Made by a program: the position numbers and the translations under genes. A model generated the notes under the pieces. The model was not told the DNA's origin, made no database searches, and saw only the letters and a program-made list of their open reading frames with translations. Shown piece by piece: positions 26,801-34,529 of a stretch of 64,000 nt of DNA (within the stretch, counting starts at the first letter, position 1; every line of letters begins with the position of its first letter). Source of the DNA: an uncultured Atopobium sp. (GTDB lineage Bacteria > Actinomycetota > Coriobacteriia > Coriobacteriales > Atopobiaceae); assembly GCA_946997485.1 (NCBI GenBank), contig CAMPVF010000008.1, positions 1 through 64,000 of the forward strand, read 5' to 3'.

Positions 26801-27425
26801 CAGGCGTGGGCGCGGGTGGCTCAGCTGCGTTGGCTGCAGGAGCTGCAGGTTGGTTGGCTACGGGAGCAGCAGGTTGGTTGTTTGCGTCGGCGGGTTTGTT
26901 GTCCGCAGCGAGTGCGGCGGGCGCCTTGTCTACAGGTGCAGCAACAGGTGTAACAGGTGCTTTGTCTGCAGGAGCAGCAGCAAGTGCATCTGGTGCTACA
27001 GGTACGGCAGGTGCCTTGGCTGCAGGTTTTTGGTCTACAGGTACTGCAGGTGCCTTATCGGCAGGTGCTGCAACAGGAGTTGCAGGAGCCGCAGGAGCTT
27101 TCTCAGCAGCAGGAGCTGCGGCGTTCTTCTCGGCTGCAGCATTAGCTGCTACAGCCTTATCAGCAGCAGGTGCAGCTGGTGCGGCAGGTGCAGCGGCGGC
27201 CTTGACGTCATCAACTTTTTGCGCGTGAGCCTGCGCCTGGGTGAATGCTTCAACGGCAGCAGCAGCCAGCGCATTTGACGAGAGCTCCTTTGCCTGAGCG
27301 GCGCTTGGAAGCGCCATAATGGACGAAATCACCAACGCAAAAATAGTATAGAGAACCCGTTGTTTAGACCAGGTATGATATGCAGAACGAGCGTTGAGGA
27401 TCTTGAGTGTCCAACGTTTATTCAT
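23895..27425 (-). CDS. Large secreted papain-like (C1) peptidase with Ala/Pro-rich region and dockerin-like motif
   Basis: About 1176 residues. Signal peptide (VLYTIFALVISSIMALPSAAQA); an Ala/Pro repeat region of about 170 residues (units like APADKAPAAPVA); a dockerin/EF-hand-like segment (FDWNNNGSTSKEDWLAFRTW); then a C1 peptidase domain with oxyanion Gln and Cys320 (QGSLGTCWAHA), His541 (NHAVLVVGW) and Asn572 (VKNSWGS). A lectin-like C-terminal module of C1 peptidases (about 790-900) and a long helical tail follow. No sortase motif or membrane tail. The ATG at 27425 has AAGGAAAGGA upstream; the longer frame adds 18 residues before the signal peptide. Probably an extracellular protein- or mucin-degrading enzyme (inference). 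Confidence 0.88.
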   Translation of the reverse strand: MNKRWTLKILNARSAYHTWSKQRVLYTIFALVISSIMALPSAAQAKELSSNALAAAAVEAFTQAQAHAQKVDDVKAAAAPAAPAAPAADKAVAANAAAEKNAAAPAAEKAPAAPATPVAAPADKAPAVPVDQKPAAKAPAVPVAPDALAAAPADKAPVTPVAAPVDKAPAALAADNKPADANNQPAAPVANQPAAPAANAAEPPAPTPAQPQAKPALDPEKYQDSLGTTLEFDWNNNGSTSKEDWLAFRTWLSTYTPVQNGGNAEGGNTAMGAINIKVNKPDEGDVSLTPGVDVSKVKQYYLANVGQLTPSRNQGSLGTCWAHAIMGELESAMLKKRAGEKGMVIDEAQHKAPKLSGVDSKLDFSELYLALKSYTLHKEGSQAGEGVVPINMQTGKEDPTTESLNLGGFTDFDETLLTNWDGVVSEKLQPYWPKDVPFTKENRLKVLAGLMKLKGTDRNDWNLTMKDTHPEAPVHVDGVYYLPAVNHYAIENKQMVWKGRNPKAVLRMKEALVKYGALQFSLNMGNSAKQYNNEDSNQQNHAVLVVGWNDEYPADGFGWDAAPGKGAWLVKNSWGSRDYVANQVKQLKEDYKMSDKDFADALSKLPYMSYIKRNKKSVYSRLKQRFQYMVEDDKAKDPATLTDAQKAQVKHNAEQLAKYTDRLANFDKNWAQYLASDYETGETGSGWGLPDNDGFSSGYFWVSYYDKSYTGAQALSVDLKDDGFDYDNNYSYNYSYAGTTTPFELRTTDTTTLVSNVFSAKGTEILKAVSARSTQAGSHVNVKVYLVSDADLKDSDPTNDGVLVSEQNYVTTAAGFETIRLSTPVQLSAGTKFAVVENITGEVKKGNQLVKNAWLSVETGLSQSAQDPNNGKMTNEGTSSRGLPMQYLWTFVKSNPGETFIRLKTKDGEKWLTPQQLTAALCRGDAFEFGNAFIKAFTVNGRLPVVEVDDEKPAVQPQVVETLHALVNDAKTFASTDLKQDAYQLAELEAAAPAVPDAAANAAVEAKREKVAVVLKQELAGYAHELESNKFAPLLADTNPDAELKAQAAELVSAMKETAQSLAANDVTGAYVGNLLTCSRMVEDAKDLYAEVVDELAFAQKHPEAVNAADKEVMQKRLAYVKALLKYYALLLKKRDNSLDAQYCKNVMSELASVVKNDAAVQQYVRRLADKGFKRK

Positions 27426-27655
27426 GTCGCTTCCTTTCCTTGAGGCTAAAATGTTGGAGCTATTGTAGCGAAGCGACATTTTTGTTCACATTGAGAACTA
27501 TGTATAAAAGATCGTTAAGTTTGTATAAACAGGTTGTTTTTGGCTATTTTTATCTGTTATATACATAGATAAGCATTTTTATGCAGTTTTCCACCACATA
27601 ATAAATATTTTATTAGAAACAAATCGGTTACCGTTTTGAAATAAAGCCAGGTTAC

Positions 27656-27689
27656 AAAAACAAGCATCTGCAAACGCGCAGATGCTTGT
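27656..27689 (-). terminator. Terminator after the SurA-like gene
   Basis: Stem ACAAGCATCTGC/GCAGATGCTTGT with a 6-base loop, then UUUUUGU on the minus strand, 76 bases past the stop. The 339-base gap 27426-27764 otherwise contains the AT-rich upstream region of the C1 peptidase gene and no gene. Confidence 0.8.
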
Positions 27690-27764
27690 TTGATGCGTTA
27701 TATATTCTGCCACAAAGCGCAGCTGTACATGCGCAGGTACATGGCACACATGCGTAGGCGTAGC

Positions 27765-28973
27765 TTAGGAGTTAAGCATGTTAATAGTGATGCTTGTATG
27801 CGACAGCACGCCATTAATATATGTAAGCCATTCTTTGTTAAGCTCGTCTTTAACCTTTTTGTTTTGCTGTGTTACTACACCAAATGCAGCTTTAGCAGCG
27901 TCGTAGGTAGCAGCATCGTTGGTAATCGTAAAGTCTTTGAGCGCGGTTGCATAGGGACCGTCGGGTGCTTTCCACGTGTTCTTGTCGGCATCCCATTCGT
28001 CGCCCGCAAGGTTAATAATAAACTTTGCATAATCGGCTGTTGGCTCTTTTTCCTTGCCCTTTGCAGGAGCCGCAGGTGGCTGAGGGTCTTTTGGTTCCTC
28101 GCCCGATACCTTACTTGCGCGAAGCTTGTCAAGCAATACCGAAAGCGAAATGAGGTCCTTCATCGTGTCTTCTTCAAGACCATATTTCTCGGCAATCGAT
28201 TGGACGCTGTCGGTGCCGGTCATCTTTTTTGCTTGCGCGGCAATTTCATCATCGGTGGCCGTTAGACCCTGTTTTTCAGCATCAAGCTTAAGTACCTGAC
28301 CACGCACGTAGTTAGTAATATCTTCGGGCGTGGGGGCCTTATATGTGCCGTCGGGCTGTTTTGCTTTTTCGAGCGATGCTTTGCTCGTAATAATCTGCTT
28401 TGCCGTTACGTCGTAGTGTTTGCCGTCGTACTCATACTGTGCAACAACAGACGAAAGGTCGCTATCCGATAGGGCAACTTTGCCAGAAAGCTGCTGCGTA
28501 CCAAACGAACCCATAGGCACAAAGTGACCAAGCAGCACGCCAACAATAAGCACAACTAAAATCGATGCGCCCCAAAGCAGGCGCGTTACGCCAGCATTAT
28601 GTGAAATGCTGTGGCGTTTAACCGAAGCTGCACCAAACTTTTTATGCGCATGGGCGGCTTTAGCTGCATGTGCATGGTGCTTGTCATCTGCGTGAGTTTC
28701 TTTGTCATTACCTGCAGCTTTGTTATCTTTGGCGCTTTTCGCTTCTTCTTTTGCCTTGGCAGCTTTTGCAGCCTTAAACTCTTTTTCATCGTTGAGGAAA
28801 CGCTGCTCTTCTTTCTCGTGAGCGTCGTTTTTGCTTTCTGCATCTGAGCTGGTTGCATCTGCTTTTGCATCAGCCTTTGCGTCCACGTGCGCCGCAGCGG
28901 ACGTATCGTTCACAGATTCTGACGCGGCTGTATCCTTATCAGTATGTTCTTGTGTATCTTTTGGATCTTGCAT
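27765..28973 (-). CDS. Membrane-anchored SurA-N-like protein
   Basis: A 402-residue protein. An N-terminal cytoplasmic part of about 120 residues is extremely rich in Ala, Lys, Asp and Glu (EKEEQRFLNDEKEFKAAKAA). One membrane helix follows (LLWGASILVVLIVGVLLGHFVPMG), then an extracytoplasmic domain with a SurA/PrsA-type helical chaperone layout (DEIAAQAKKMTGTDSVQSIAEKYGLEEDTMKDLISLSVLLDKL). No parvulin active-site region is evident, so chaperone activity without isomerase is possible. It lies next to the secreted peptidase gene, and helping exported proteins fold is a reasonable guess. GGAGG lies 7 bases before the ATG. Confidence 0.55.
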   Translation of the reverse strand: MQDPKDTQEHTDKDTAASESVNDTSAAAHVDAKADAKADATSSDAESKNDAHEKEEQRFLNDEKEFKAAKAAKAKEEAKSAKDNKAAGNDKETHADDKHHAHAAKAAHAHKKFGAASVKRHSISHNAGVTRLLWGASILVVLIVGVLLGHFVPMGSFGTQQLSGKVALSDSDLSSVVAQYEYDGKHYDVTAKQIITSKASLEKAKQPDGTYKAPTPEDITNYVRGQVLKLDAEKQGLTATDDEIAAQAKKMTGTDSVQSIAEKYGLEEDTMKDLISLSVLLDKLRASKVSGEEPKDPQPPAAPAKGKEKEPTADYAKFIINLAGDEWDADKNTWKAPDGPYATALKDFTITNDAATYDAAKAAFGVVTQQNKKVKDELNKEWLTYINGVLSHTSITINMLNS

Positions 28974-29059
28974 ACATGTCCTCCATTAAAAGCGAGAGCA
29001 ACGCGCGGCGCGGCTTCGCATCGAATTCTTGGATATAAATACTGTAGCGGTAATCGCTG

Positions 29060-29686
29060 CTATGAGTGTGCTTGTTTGAGTTTCTCAATAATATCAGCGG
29101 AAAACTTACGAATATAGCCGTGAGAATGGTATGCATCAAACGAAACGCGCTCGGAAATAACCGACGCAGCATCCTGCGAAATGCTGCCCTGCGCAAATTG
29201 CAGCACGTAAGACAGGATGTCGCGATACTCAGGGTCGCCGTGATAGCATTGCATAAACTCACCAATAAGCGCTACCACTTGGTCGGAATTTTTTTCAGAT
29301 TGAGCGCCATACATCGTAAGATACCGACAAGCTGCCAGCCTCACAGCAACCGATTCGTCATCAAACAGCGGCGATTCGGCCGTATGAACTACGTCGGTGA
29401 GCACGCTATCATCGATGTGCGCAATGGTAGCAAGCGCACGCAACATCTCCCAACGCGTTTGCGACTCTTTGCAGGTAAGCGCCTGCTCAAACTCCTTGCT
29501 AAACGGCACTAGCCATTCCGGATGCTCCTGAGCATAGCGCCCAATTTCGCGCGCAGCATCTTGGCGCGTACGCCTGCGCGGGCTTTGCAGGCATTCTACC
29601 TGCTCTGCCAGTGCGTCTTGGGTACAATCGTCGGTGGTATTCGATGCGGCAGATTGCGCATCAAAATCAGGTGTTTCGTCTGCCAT
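29060..29686 (-). CDS. HEAT-repeat-like protein of unknown function
   Basis: A 208-residue soluble, all-helical protein with HEAT-like units (SPRRRTRQDAAREIGRYAQEHPEWL; RWEMLRALATIAHID; SVAVRLAACRYLTMYG). No catalytic motif seen. The ATG at 29686 with AAAGGA 7 bases upstream was preferred to a longer frame. It sits between the SurA-like and NYN-domain genes on the same strand and may be cotranscribed. The family is used for protein-protein contacts; the partner is unknown. Confidence 0.55.
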   Translation of the reverse strand: MADETPDFDAQSAASNTTDDCTQDALAEQVECLQSPRRRTRQDAAREIGRYAQEHPEWLVPFSKEFEQALTCKESQTRWEMLRALATIAHIDDSVLTDVVHTAESPLFDDESVAVRLAACRYLTMYGAQSEKNSDQVVALIGEFMQCYHGDPEYRDILSYVLQFAQGSISQDAASVISERVSFDAYHSHGYIRKFSADIIEKLKQAHS

Positions 29687-29838
29687 AGCTCCATCCTTTC
29701 GCGCGCGGCATAAAAGATATGCGCCAACTGTGTTCAAACGGCTCTTACCAGTAAGCCAACTCTTACCATTCAAGCAACTCGGTATAACACCAACAAAGCT
29801 TACAGGTGGCACGGGTAAAAACCAGCTTGTACAAGCAA

Positions 29839-30621
29839 TTATTTCTCAAAAAAGCCATCTACCATTAGAATACCCTTCCTCTCACCGGGATGGGTGGTAA
29901 TGAGGTGTAACTTGGTAGCTTCAGCAAGCAGCGCCGAAAAACAGCGGTAGCCGTAACTACGCTCGCTAAATTGCGGCTGCTTTCTAATCATGGTTGTTTT
30001 AAGGTGTGACGGGAAAATTTCAGACTCGTTTTCACGTTGCAGCGCATCAATAGTTTCGAGTAATAGCTGGTAGCATGGTTGTTTTTCGACGGGAACAACG
30101 TCCTTAAACTCGGGAATACCCGCCTGTGCAACGATGTCTTCGTAAAAAATAAACTCATCGCACACTTCAACCAACAGTGAGCTGGTAATGGGCTCAGCAC
30201 CAATACCAATTACCGTTTTGCCAAATTCCTTAAGCTTGGCCACCAGGGGCGAAAAATCGGAGTCGCCCGAAAGAATGGCAAAGGTGTCGATGTGCTCTTT
30301 GGTAAGGCACATTTCCGTTGCATCAACAGCAAGGCGAATATCGGCAGAGTTTTTGCCGGTAGACGAGCGATCGGGAATTTCGATAAGCTCAATGCCCAGC
30401 TCGTGGAGCGGCGTAATGTCCTGCTTAAAGCGCTGCCAGTCGCAGTACGCACGTTTTACGGTAATGCGTCCCTTATCAACCAAACGGCCAAACACGCTTT
30501 TCATATCAGGCGTTTTGCGATGCGTACGACTGGTGCGTTTATGCGCCGCACCCGCCGCACCGTAGGCAAAATTTTCGTAGTCAATAAACACTGCTAATGA
30601 GCGTTGCGGTATATCGTTCAA
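29839..30621 (-). CDS. NYN/PIN-like ribonuclease-type protein with C-terminal OST-HTH/LOTUS domain
   Basis: A 260-residue LabA/DUF88-type protein. The PIN-like NYN fold shows conserved acidic residues in VFIDYENFAYG, DIRLAVDATEMC and FAILSGDSDFSPLV; these usually bind Mg2+ in RNA-cleaving relatives. The C-terminal 80 residues (YQLLLETIDALQREN...FSERSYGYRCFSALLAEATKLHLI) resemble an OST-HTH/LOTUS RNA-binding domain. The start is TTG with AAGGA 5 bases upstream. Likely an RNA-processing or turnover protein; the target is unknown. Confidence 0.75.
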   Translation of the reverse strand: MNDIPQRSLAVFIDYENFAYGAAGAAHKRTSRTHRKTPDMKSVFGRLVDKGRITVKRAYCDWQRFKQDITPLHELGIELIEIPDRSSTGKNSADIRLAVDATEMCLTKEHIDTFAILSGDSDFSPLVAKLKEFGKTVIGIGAEPITSSLLVEVCDEFIFYEDIVAQAGIPEFKDVVPVEKQPCYQLLLETIDALQRENESEIFPSHLKTTMIRKQPQFSERSYGYRCFSALLAEATKLHLITTHPGERKGILMVDGFFEK

Positions 30622-30631
30622 TATAATCCTT

Positions 30632-31141
30632 TCATTTTTTTGTGTGAGAAGCAGCAGCTTGCGTGCGGTGTGCAGCGTTTTGCCCAGCGTTTTGCTCGGC
30701 GTTTTTTAAGGACGCGCCATCGGTAACGCTCATAACTTCGGGCATGGGCTCATGCGTAGCACGGGCACGGCGCACCTGTTGCGCATGGCTGCGCGTTTCT
30801 TTTGTAGATGCACGATGCACCTGATCGGCATTTACGCGAAAAAACATGTCGTGCCACTTCCACACGCCAACGCTTTCGCCAAAATCCATTTTAAGAACGG
30901 CAATACCAGCCGCCATGGCACCAACGGGGATGCCAGCAAGCACATAATAGTGACTCATGCTTACGAGCATAGACACCAGAATGCCGCCGCCCAATATTTT
31001 TGCGTTGCCAAGCCAAAAATCGCGATAGGTAACACATTGTTGTGCGACGACCGAACCAATTTTTGTACCAAGTATCATGCCAAAAAGCAGCATAAGCACA
31101 GCAACAAGGGCAATACTAAAATCAACAAAACTAAAGGTCAT
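30632..31141 (-). CDS. Small membrane protein, unknown function
   Basis: A 169-residue protein with three hydrophobic segments in the first 95 residues (FSIALVAVLMLLFGMILG; AKILGGGILVSMLVSM; AGIPVGAMAAGIAVL) and a basic, Gln/Ala-rich cytoplasmic tail. The ATG at 31141 follows the DegV gene stop by one base, so translation is probably coupled. A longer frame reading 30 residues into the DegV gene was rejected. I do not recognise the family. Confidence 0.6.
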   Translation of the reverse strand: MTFSFVDFSIALVAVLMLLFGMILGTKIGSVVAQQCVTYRDFWLGNAKILGGGILVSMLVSMSHYYVLAGIPVGAMAAGIAVLKMDFGESVGVWKWHDMFFRVNADQVHRASTKETRSHAQQVRRARATHEPMPEVMSVTDGASLKNAEQNAGQNAAHRTQAAASHTKK

Positions 31142-31142
31142 A

Positions 31143-32207
31143 TTATTGCGCACCCATCGAACGTTTAATTTTTTGTGCAATTTTATCGGCAAGCGATTGT
31201 TGTGTGCGACGGTCGCTTCCCCAAAATACAAGCGCCGCCATATCCGGGCCTGTGTGCACGCCTAACACCGCCGATACCTGCGTGCGGACAATTGTTAACC
31301 GCTCGCAGCCCTTAATTTTGCGAATTTCTTTTTCGAGCCAATCGGTGTCTTTTTCGCAATCAGACGAAGCAAGCGCCATGGGCAGCGACGTATCAAAGGC
31401 ATATTGCTCAGCAAACGACTGCAACATGGCACGCAGCGCTTTTTTTCTGCCACGGCACATACCGCTTAAGGTAAGCGCGCCATTAAGGTCGTAAGAAAGT
31501 ACGGGCTTAATGTTGAGTTTGCCGCCCACACTTGCAGCCGCAGGTGGAATACGACCGCCCGCCGCGAGAGCATTAAAGTTTTCGAGCGTAAAGAAGCCAT
31601 GCAAAAAGTAGCGTGCATCGCGTGCCCATTCATAGAGCTCGCGCGCCGTAAGTCCAAGAGAAGCCTGGTTGGCAACTTCCATCGCGAGAAGCGCACCAGC
31701 AGCAGAATCACAGCGGTTGTCGAGCACGTATAACTCAAAATTGGGGTATTCGTCGTGAATCATACTTTGTGCACGACGAGCAGAATCGATAGACGATGAA
31801 AGCCCTGCAGATAACCCCATATACAGCGTAGGCGTACCAACCTCGGCAGCACGCTTGAACACTTCGTAGTACTTGCCCGGCGTTACCGCAGCTGTAGTGT
31901 AGTGCACCGTTGGGTTTTTACGCATGTGCTCATAAAACTCATGCGATGAAATTGATTGCCACATGTCGTCTTCGTGCTCAACGCCGCGGTCGTCAATGTA
32001 CGAAAAATTGATAACTTCAAAACCCAGGCGCTTAACGGTGGCGACTGGTATGTCCGACGTAGAATCAACAATAATATGCACGTTTTCGGACTGATTATAA
32101 TCGAGCGCCTTAAAATCGCTGGTACTAACACTACTACCAGCAATGCTCGCATCCGTGGCGGCAGCGTGTTGCAAAGCACTATCGCATGCGCCTTGTTGAT
32201 TATTCAT
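31143..32207 (-). CDS. DegV family fatty-acid-binding protein
   Basis: A 354-residue DegV protein (IIVDSTSDIPVATVKRLGFEVINFSYI; HYTTAAVTPGKYYEVFKRA; GLSAGLSSSIDSARRAQ; GRIPPAAASVGGKLNIKPVLSYD). DegV/FakB proteins bind a fatty acid in a pocket whose Ser/Thr and Arg hold the carboxylate; FakB presents it to the kinase FakA for phosphorylation. The ATG at 32207 has AAGGA 7 bases upstream; the longer frame adds 56 unsupported residues. The N-terminus (about 45 residues) before the core is longer than usual and low-complexity. Confidence 0.88.
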   Translation of the reverse strand: MNNQQGACDSALQHAAATDASIAGSSVSTSDFKALDYNQSENVHIIVDSTSDIPVATVKRLGFEVINFSYIDDRGVEHEDDMWQSISSHEFYEHMRKNPTVHYTTAAVTPGKYYEVFKRAAEVGTPTLYMGLSAGLSSSIDSARRAQSMIHDEYPNFELYVLDNRCDSAAGALLAMEVANQASLGLTARELYEWARDARYFLHGFFTLENFNALAAGGRIPPAAASVGGKLNIKPVLSYDLNGALTLSGMCRGRKKALRAMLQSFAEQYAFDTSLPMALASSDCEKDTDWLEKEIRKIKGCERLTIVRTQVSAVLGVHTGPDMAALVFWGSDRRTQQSLADKIAQKIKRSMGAQ

Positions 32208-32397
32208 GTAAACATCCTTCGAACGCAGGTAAGGCGCGGGCGCAGCGGCAGCGCGAAAGATGCCACGCACGATGCGTGAGTGGATACGCATACCTGCTGC
32301 ACCCGGCACAAAGCGGCACACAACCGGTGCACAGCCAGCGCACATACGCAAAGCATACTGGTGCAGCAGGTACAACCAACAAACAGGCGCGCCTTAC

Positions 32398-32973
32398 TTA
32401 TTCTTCAGTTTCTAACTTAGGCTTAATAATACCGTATCCGCCGTTGTGACGGTGATAAACCACATTAATTAAGCCCGTTGTAGCATTTTCAAACACATAA
32501 AAGTCATGACCAATGAGGTCGGTTTGCACCAGCGCTTCTTCTTCGGTCATGGGGCGCAAGTCTACATATTTTTCACGAACAAGCAGTTCGTCGTCATCGC
32601 GATTTTCAATAAGATCGCCCAGATTTGACGTTTGCGCAGCTACTAGAGGTGCTTGCGAACGCTGTTTTTTGTCGATGATACGCGTTTTATACTTGCGCAG
32701 CTGACGCGTAACTTTTGCTGCCGCATCGTCGATTGCAGCATACATATCGTCGGAGCTTGCTTCAACACGTACAACGTTATCGCGCACATACACGGTAACT
32801 TCACACGTTTTACGCTCAGGATTTGAATGGTATTTATCTACTCGAAGAACAACGTCGCATGTCATAGGAGAAATATCAAATACCGTAAGTGCATCTCCTA
32901 TTTTTGCTTGCACACGCTCGCGCAACGCGTCGCTTACAGAGACCTTACGACCTGAGATTTTAATGTCTTGCAT
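32398..32973 (-). CDS. hpf: Ribosome hibernation promoting factor, long form
   Basis: A 191-residue protein: N-terminal HPF/RaiA domain (MQDIKISGRKVSVSDALRERVQAKIGDAL; VVLRVDKYHSNPERKTCEVTVYVRDNVVRVEA) and C-terminal dimerisation domain (RPMTEEEALVQTDLIGHDFYVFENATTGLINVVYHRHNGGYGIIKPK). The long form drives 100S ribosome dimers in stationary phase in most Gram-positive bacteria. The ATG at 32973 has GAGGAG upstream; an earlier ATG 15 bases up overlaps that site. Confidence 0.95.
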   Translation of the reverse strand: MQDIKISGRKVSVSDALRERVQAKIGDALTVFDISPMTCDVVLRVDKYHSNPERKTCEVTVYVRDNVVRVEASSDDMYAAIDDAAAKVTRQLRKYKTRIIDKKQRSQAPLVAAQTSNLGDLIENRDDDELLVREKYVDLRPMTEEEALVQTDLIGHDFYVFENATTGLINVVYHRHNGGYGIIKPKLETEE

Positions 32974-33094
32974 AGTTGCTCCTCTCATACGGTAATGGTC
33001 TTATTGCAATACTACTGTAGTTATACCCAAACCGCATAGGTAAATATCGTAAACGGTATATGCAGCGCCGTATACGTACGATTGTGTGCGTTAC

Positions 33095-34156
33095 TTATAA
33101 GTGAACAGCGTTTTGTCCGGGATCGGATGAGCTGCCGCTTGGTGCAGACGTATTGGTCGCATTAGGCGAGCTATTAGGCGTTGTCGAAGATGAACTTGAA
33201 CCTGAACTTGAATCTGAACTTGAATCTGAACTTGAACTTGGGCTGCTCTGTGGCATTGATGGCGAAGATACTGTTACGCCTTTAATAAGGCTGCTCGAAG
33301 AAATAGCAAAAGTTGGCCCCAACCAGCGTGCACGAATAAGATCGTATACACCATTCGACTGCACTTGCGACACAACATTGCTCAGCGCTGCTTGCAAGGT
33401 AGTATTTTTAGCGGCAACAGCAATACCCGTGCTAATAGGCTTTTCGAGCGTTCCTACGCAATTAATGCCATCGGAATATTTACTTAAATATGCGCCTGCA
33501 TACGCTTCGCACAATACGTAGTCAACTTCACCCTGCGCAAGCTTGTCAAATGCTTCGTTGAGGTTGGTGCACGACACTTCCATCATGGAAATAGACGTTT
33601 TTTTAAGCGCAAGTTCCGAAAGTGAACCTTTTTGTAACGCAACGCGCTTGCCCGTAAGGTCAGTTGCCTGAATGGGACCTGTTTTACCTTTTGCAAACAA
33701 CGCTGCAGCCGATTCGGCGTAATTGCCAATAACTTTTGCGGTGGTTGTTTCGCCCGCTTTTGCATTGAAAACAACGTCGCAGGTTTTGCCCAGCGAACGA
33801 CCAACATCGGACACTTCAACAAACTTAATTTGCAAACCAAGAGCATCAGCCAGCGCGTAGGCATAGTCGACATCAAATCCGGTAAGCTCGGATGATGATG
33901 AAGATGAGCTCATAACAAAAGGTGCCGTAATAGTATTGCGTTTAACACCTACGGTAAGAATGGAGCTCGAAAGCAAGCAGGAATTATCGAGTTTTGGGAC
34001 GAGATCTTTACGTGCCTGCGCTTGCGCTTGAGAAACGGTAGGCGAATTAAATGAAGGGAGTGAATCGGCTGTAGGTAACGAACAACCTGCTAATACCATC
34101 ATTGTTGAACACAACACACCACATGCTGCTTTCTGAAAGCCTTCGGGCACTTTCAT
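33095..34156 (-). CDS. Amino-acid ABC transporter substrate-binding lipoprotein with Ser-rich tail
   Basis: A 353-residue family 3 solute-binding protein. Lipobox LAGC near residue 25; core motifs ILTVGVKRNTITAPFVM, GFDVDYAYALADALGLQIKFVEV and ALQKGSLSELAL match polar amino-acid binders (His/Glu/Gln type). The last 60 residues are Ser/Pro/Asn/Asp-rich and partly encoded by 12-base repeats, an unusual place for low complexity in this family, where it might act as a flexible surface tail. No permease or ATPase gene is adjacent. The ATG at 34156 has AAGGAG 6 bases upstream. Confidence 0.85.
   Translation of the reverse strand: MKVPEGFQKAACGVLCSTMMVLAGCSLPTADSLPSFNSPTVSQAQAQARKDLVPKLDNSCLLSSSILTVGVKRNTITAPFVMSSSSSSSELTGFDVDYAYALADALGLQIKFVEVSDVGRSLGKTCDVVFNAKAGETTTAKVIGNYAESAAALFAKGKTGPIQATDLTGKRVALQKGSLSELALKKTSISMMEVSCTNLNEAFDKLAQGEVDYVLCEAYAGAYLSKYSDGINCVGTLEKPISTGIAVAAKNTTLQAALSNVVSQVQSNGVYDLIRARWLGPTFAISSSSLIKGVTVSSPSMPQSSPSSSSDSSSDSSSGSSSSSTTPNSSPNATNTSAPSGSSSDPGQNAVHL
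33192..33240. repeat. 12-base tandem repeat in the Ser-rich tail
   Basis: About four degenerate copies of GAACTTGAATCT (plus strand), giving SSSD/SSSG units in the lipoprotein tail. The unit is a multiple of three, so copy-number change would alter length but not frame. Confidence 0.75.
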
Positions 34157-34529
34157 AAACGCTCCTTTTGCTACGGTATGCAATACATGCTCTTACCTAG
34201 CTGACCTGGTATTTGACCCCACACTCGCATACTGGAACTGTTGCTGCGGCGCACGTATGCGCTCATACTATTGGTTCTCTCGCCTGCAAGACCCTATGTC
34301 TTTTATGTGTAACAAGCGGTATGACTTACTCCTAGGACGAGCCATGCTCGCGCATATGCGCACATACACGCTTACGTGGATCCTTTTGACCTCGTCTGCC
34401 ATGGACTAGAGCCTATAAAAACGAGTACGCTAATACTGTTGGATAAACTCGCAACCACAAACCTAGATAAGAATAGTAACAGTATACCAGCTTATACTGA
34501 GGTGCAACAGCTAAATGCGGCAAAACAAC
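34157..34529. other. Intergenic region, no gene recognised
   Basis: 373 bases between the binding-protein gene and comF. It contains an inverted repeat CGCATAC/GTATGCG (34226-34261) and a GC-rich partly palindromic stretch near 34350. I checked it for tRNA, 4.5S RNA, T-box and common riboswitch signatures and recognised none. Confidence 0.45.

Noticed and set aside
34157..34529. Riboswitch or stable RNA upstream of the binding-protein gene
   Set aside because: Some pairing exists but none of the common conserved cores was found.
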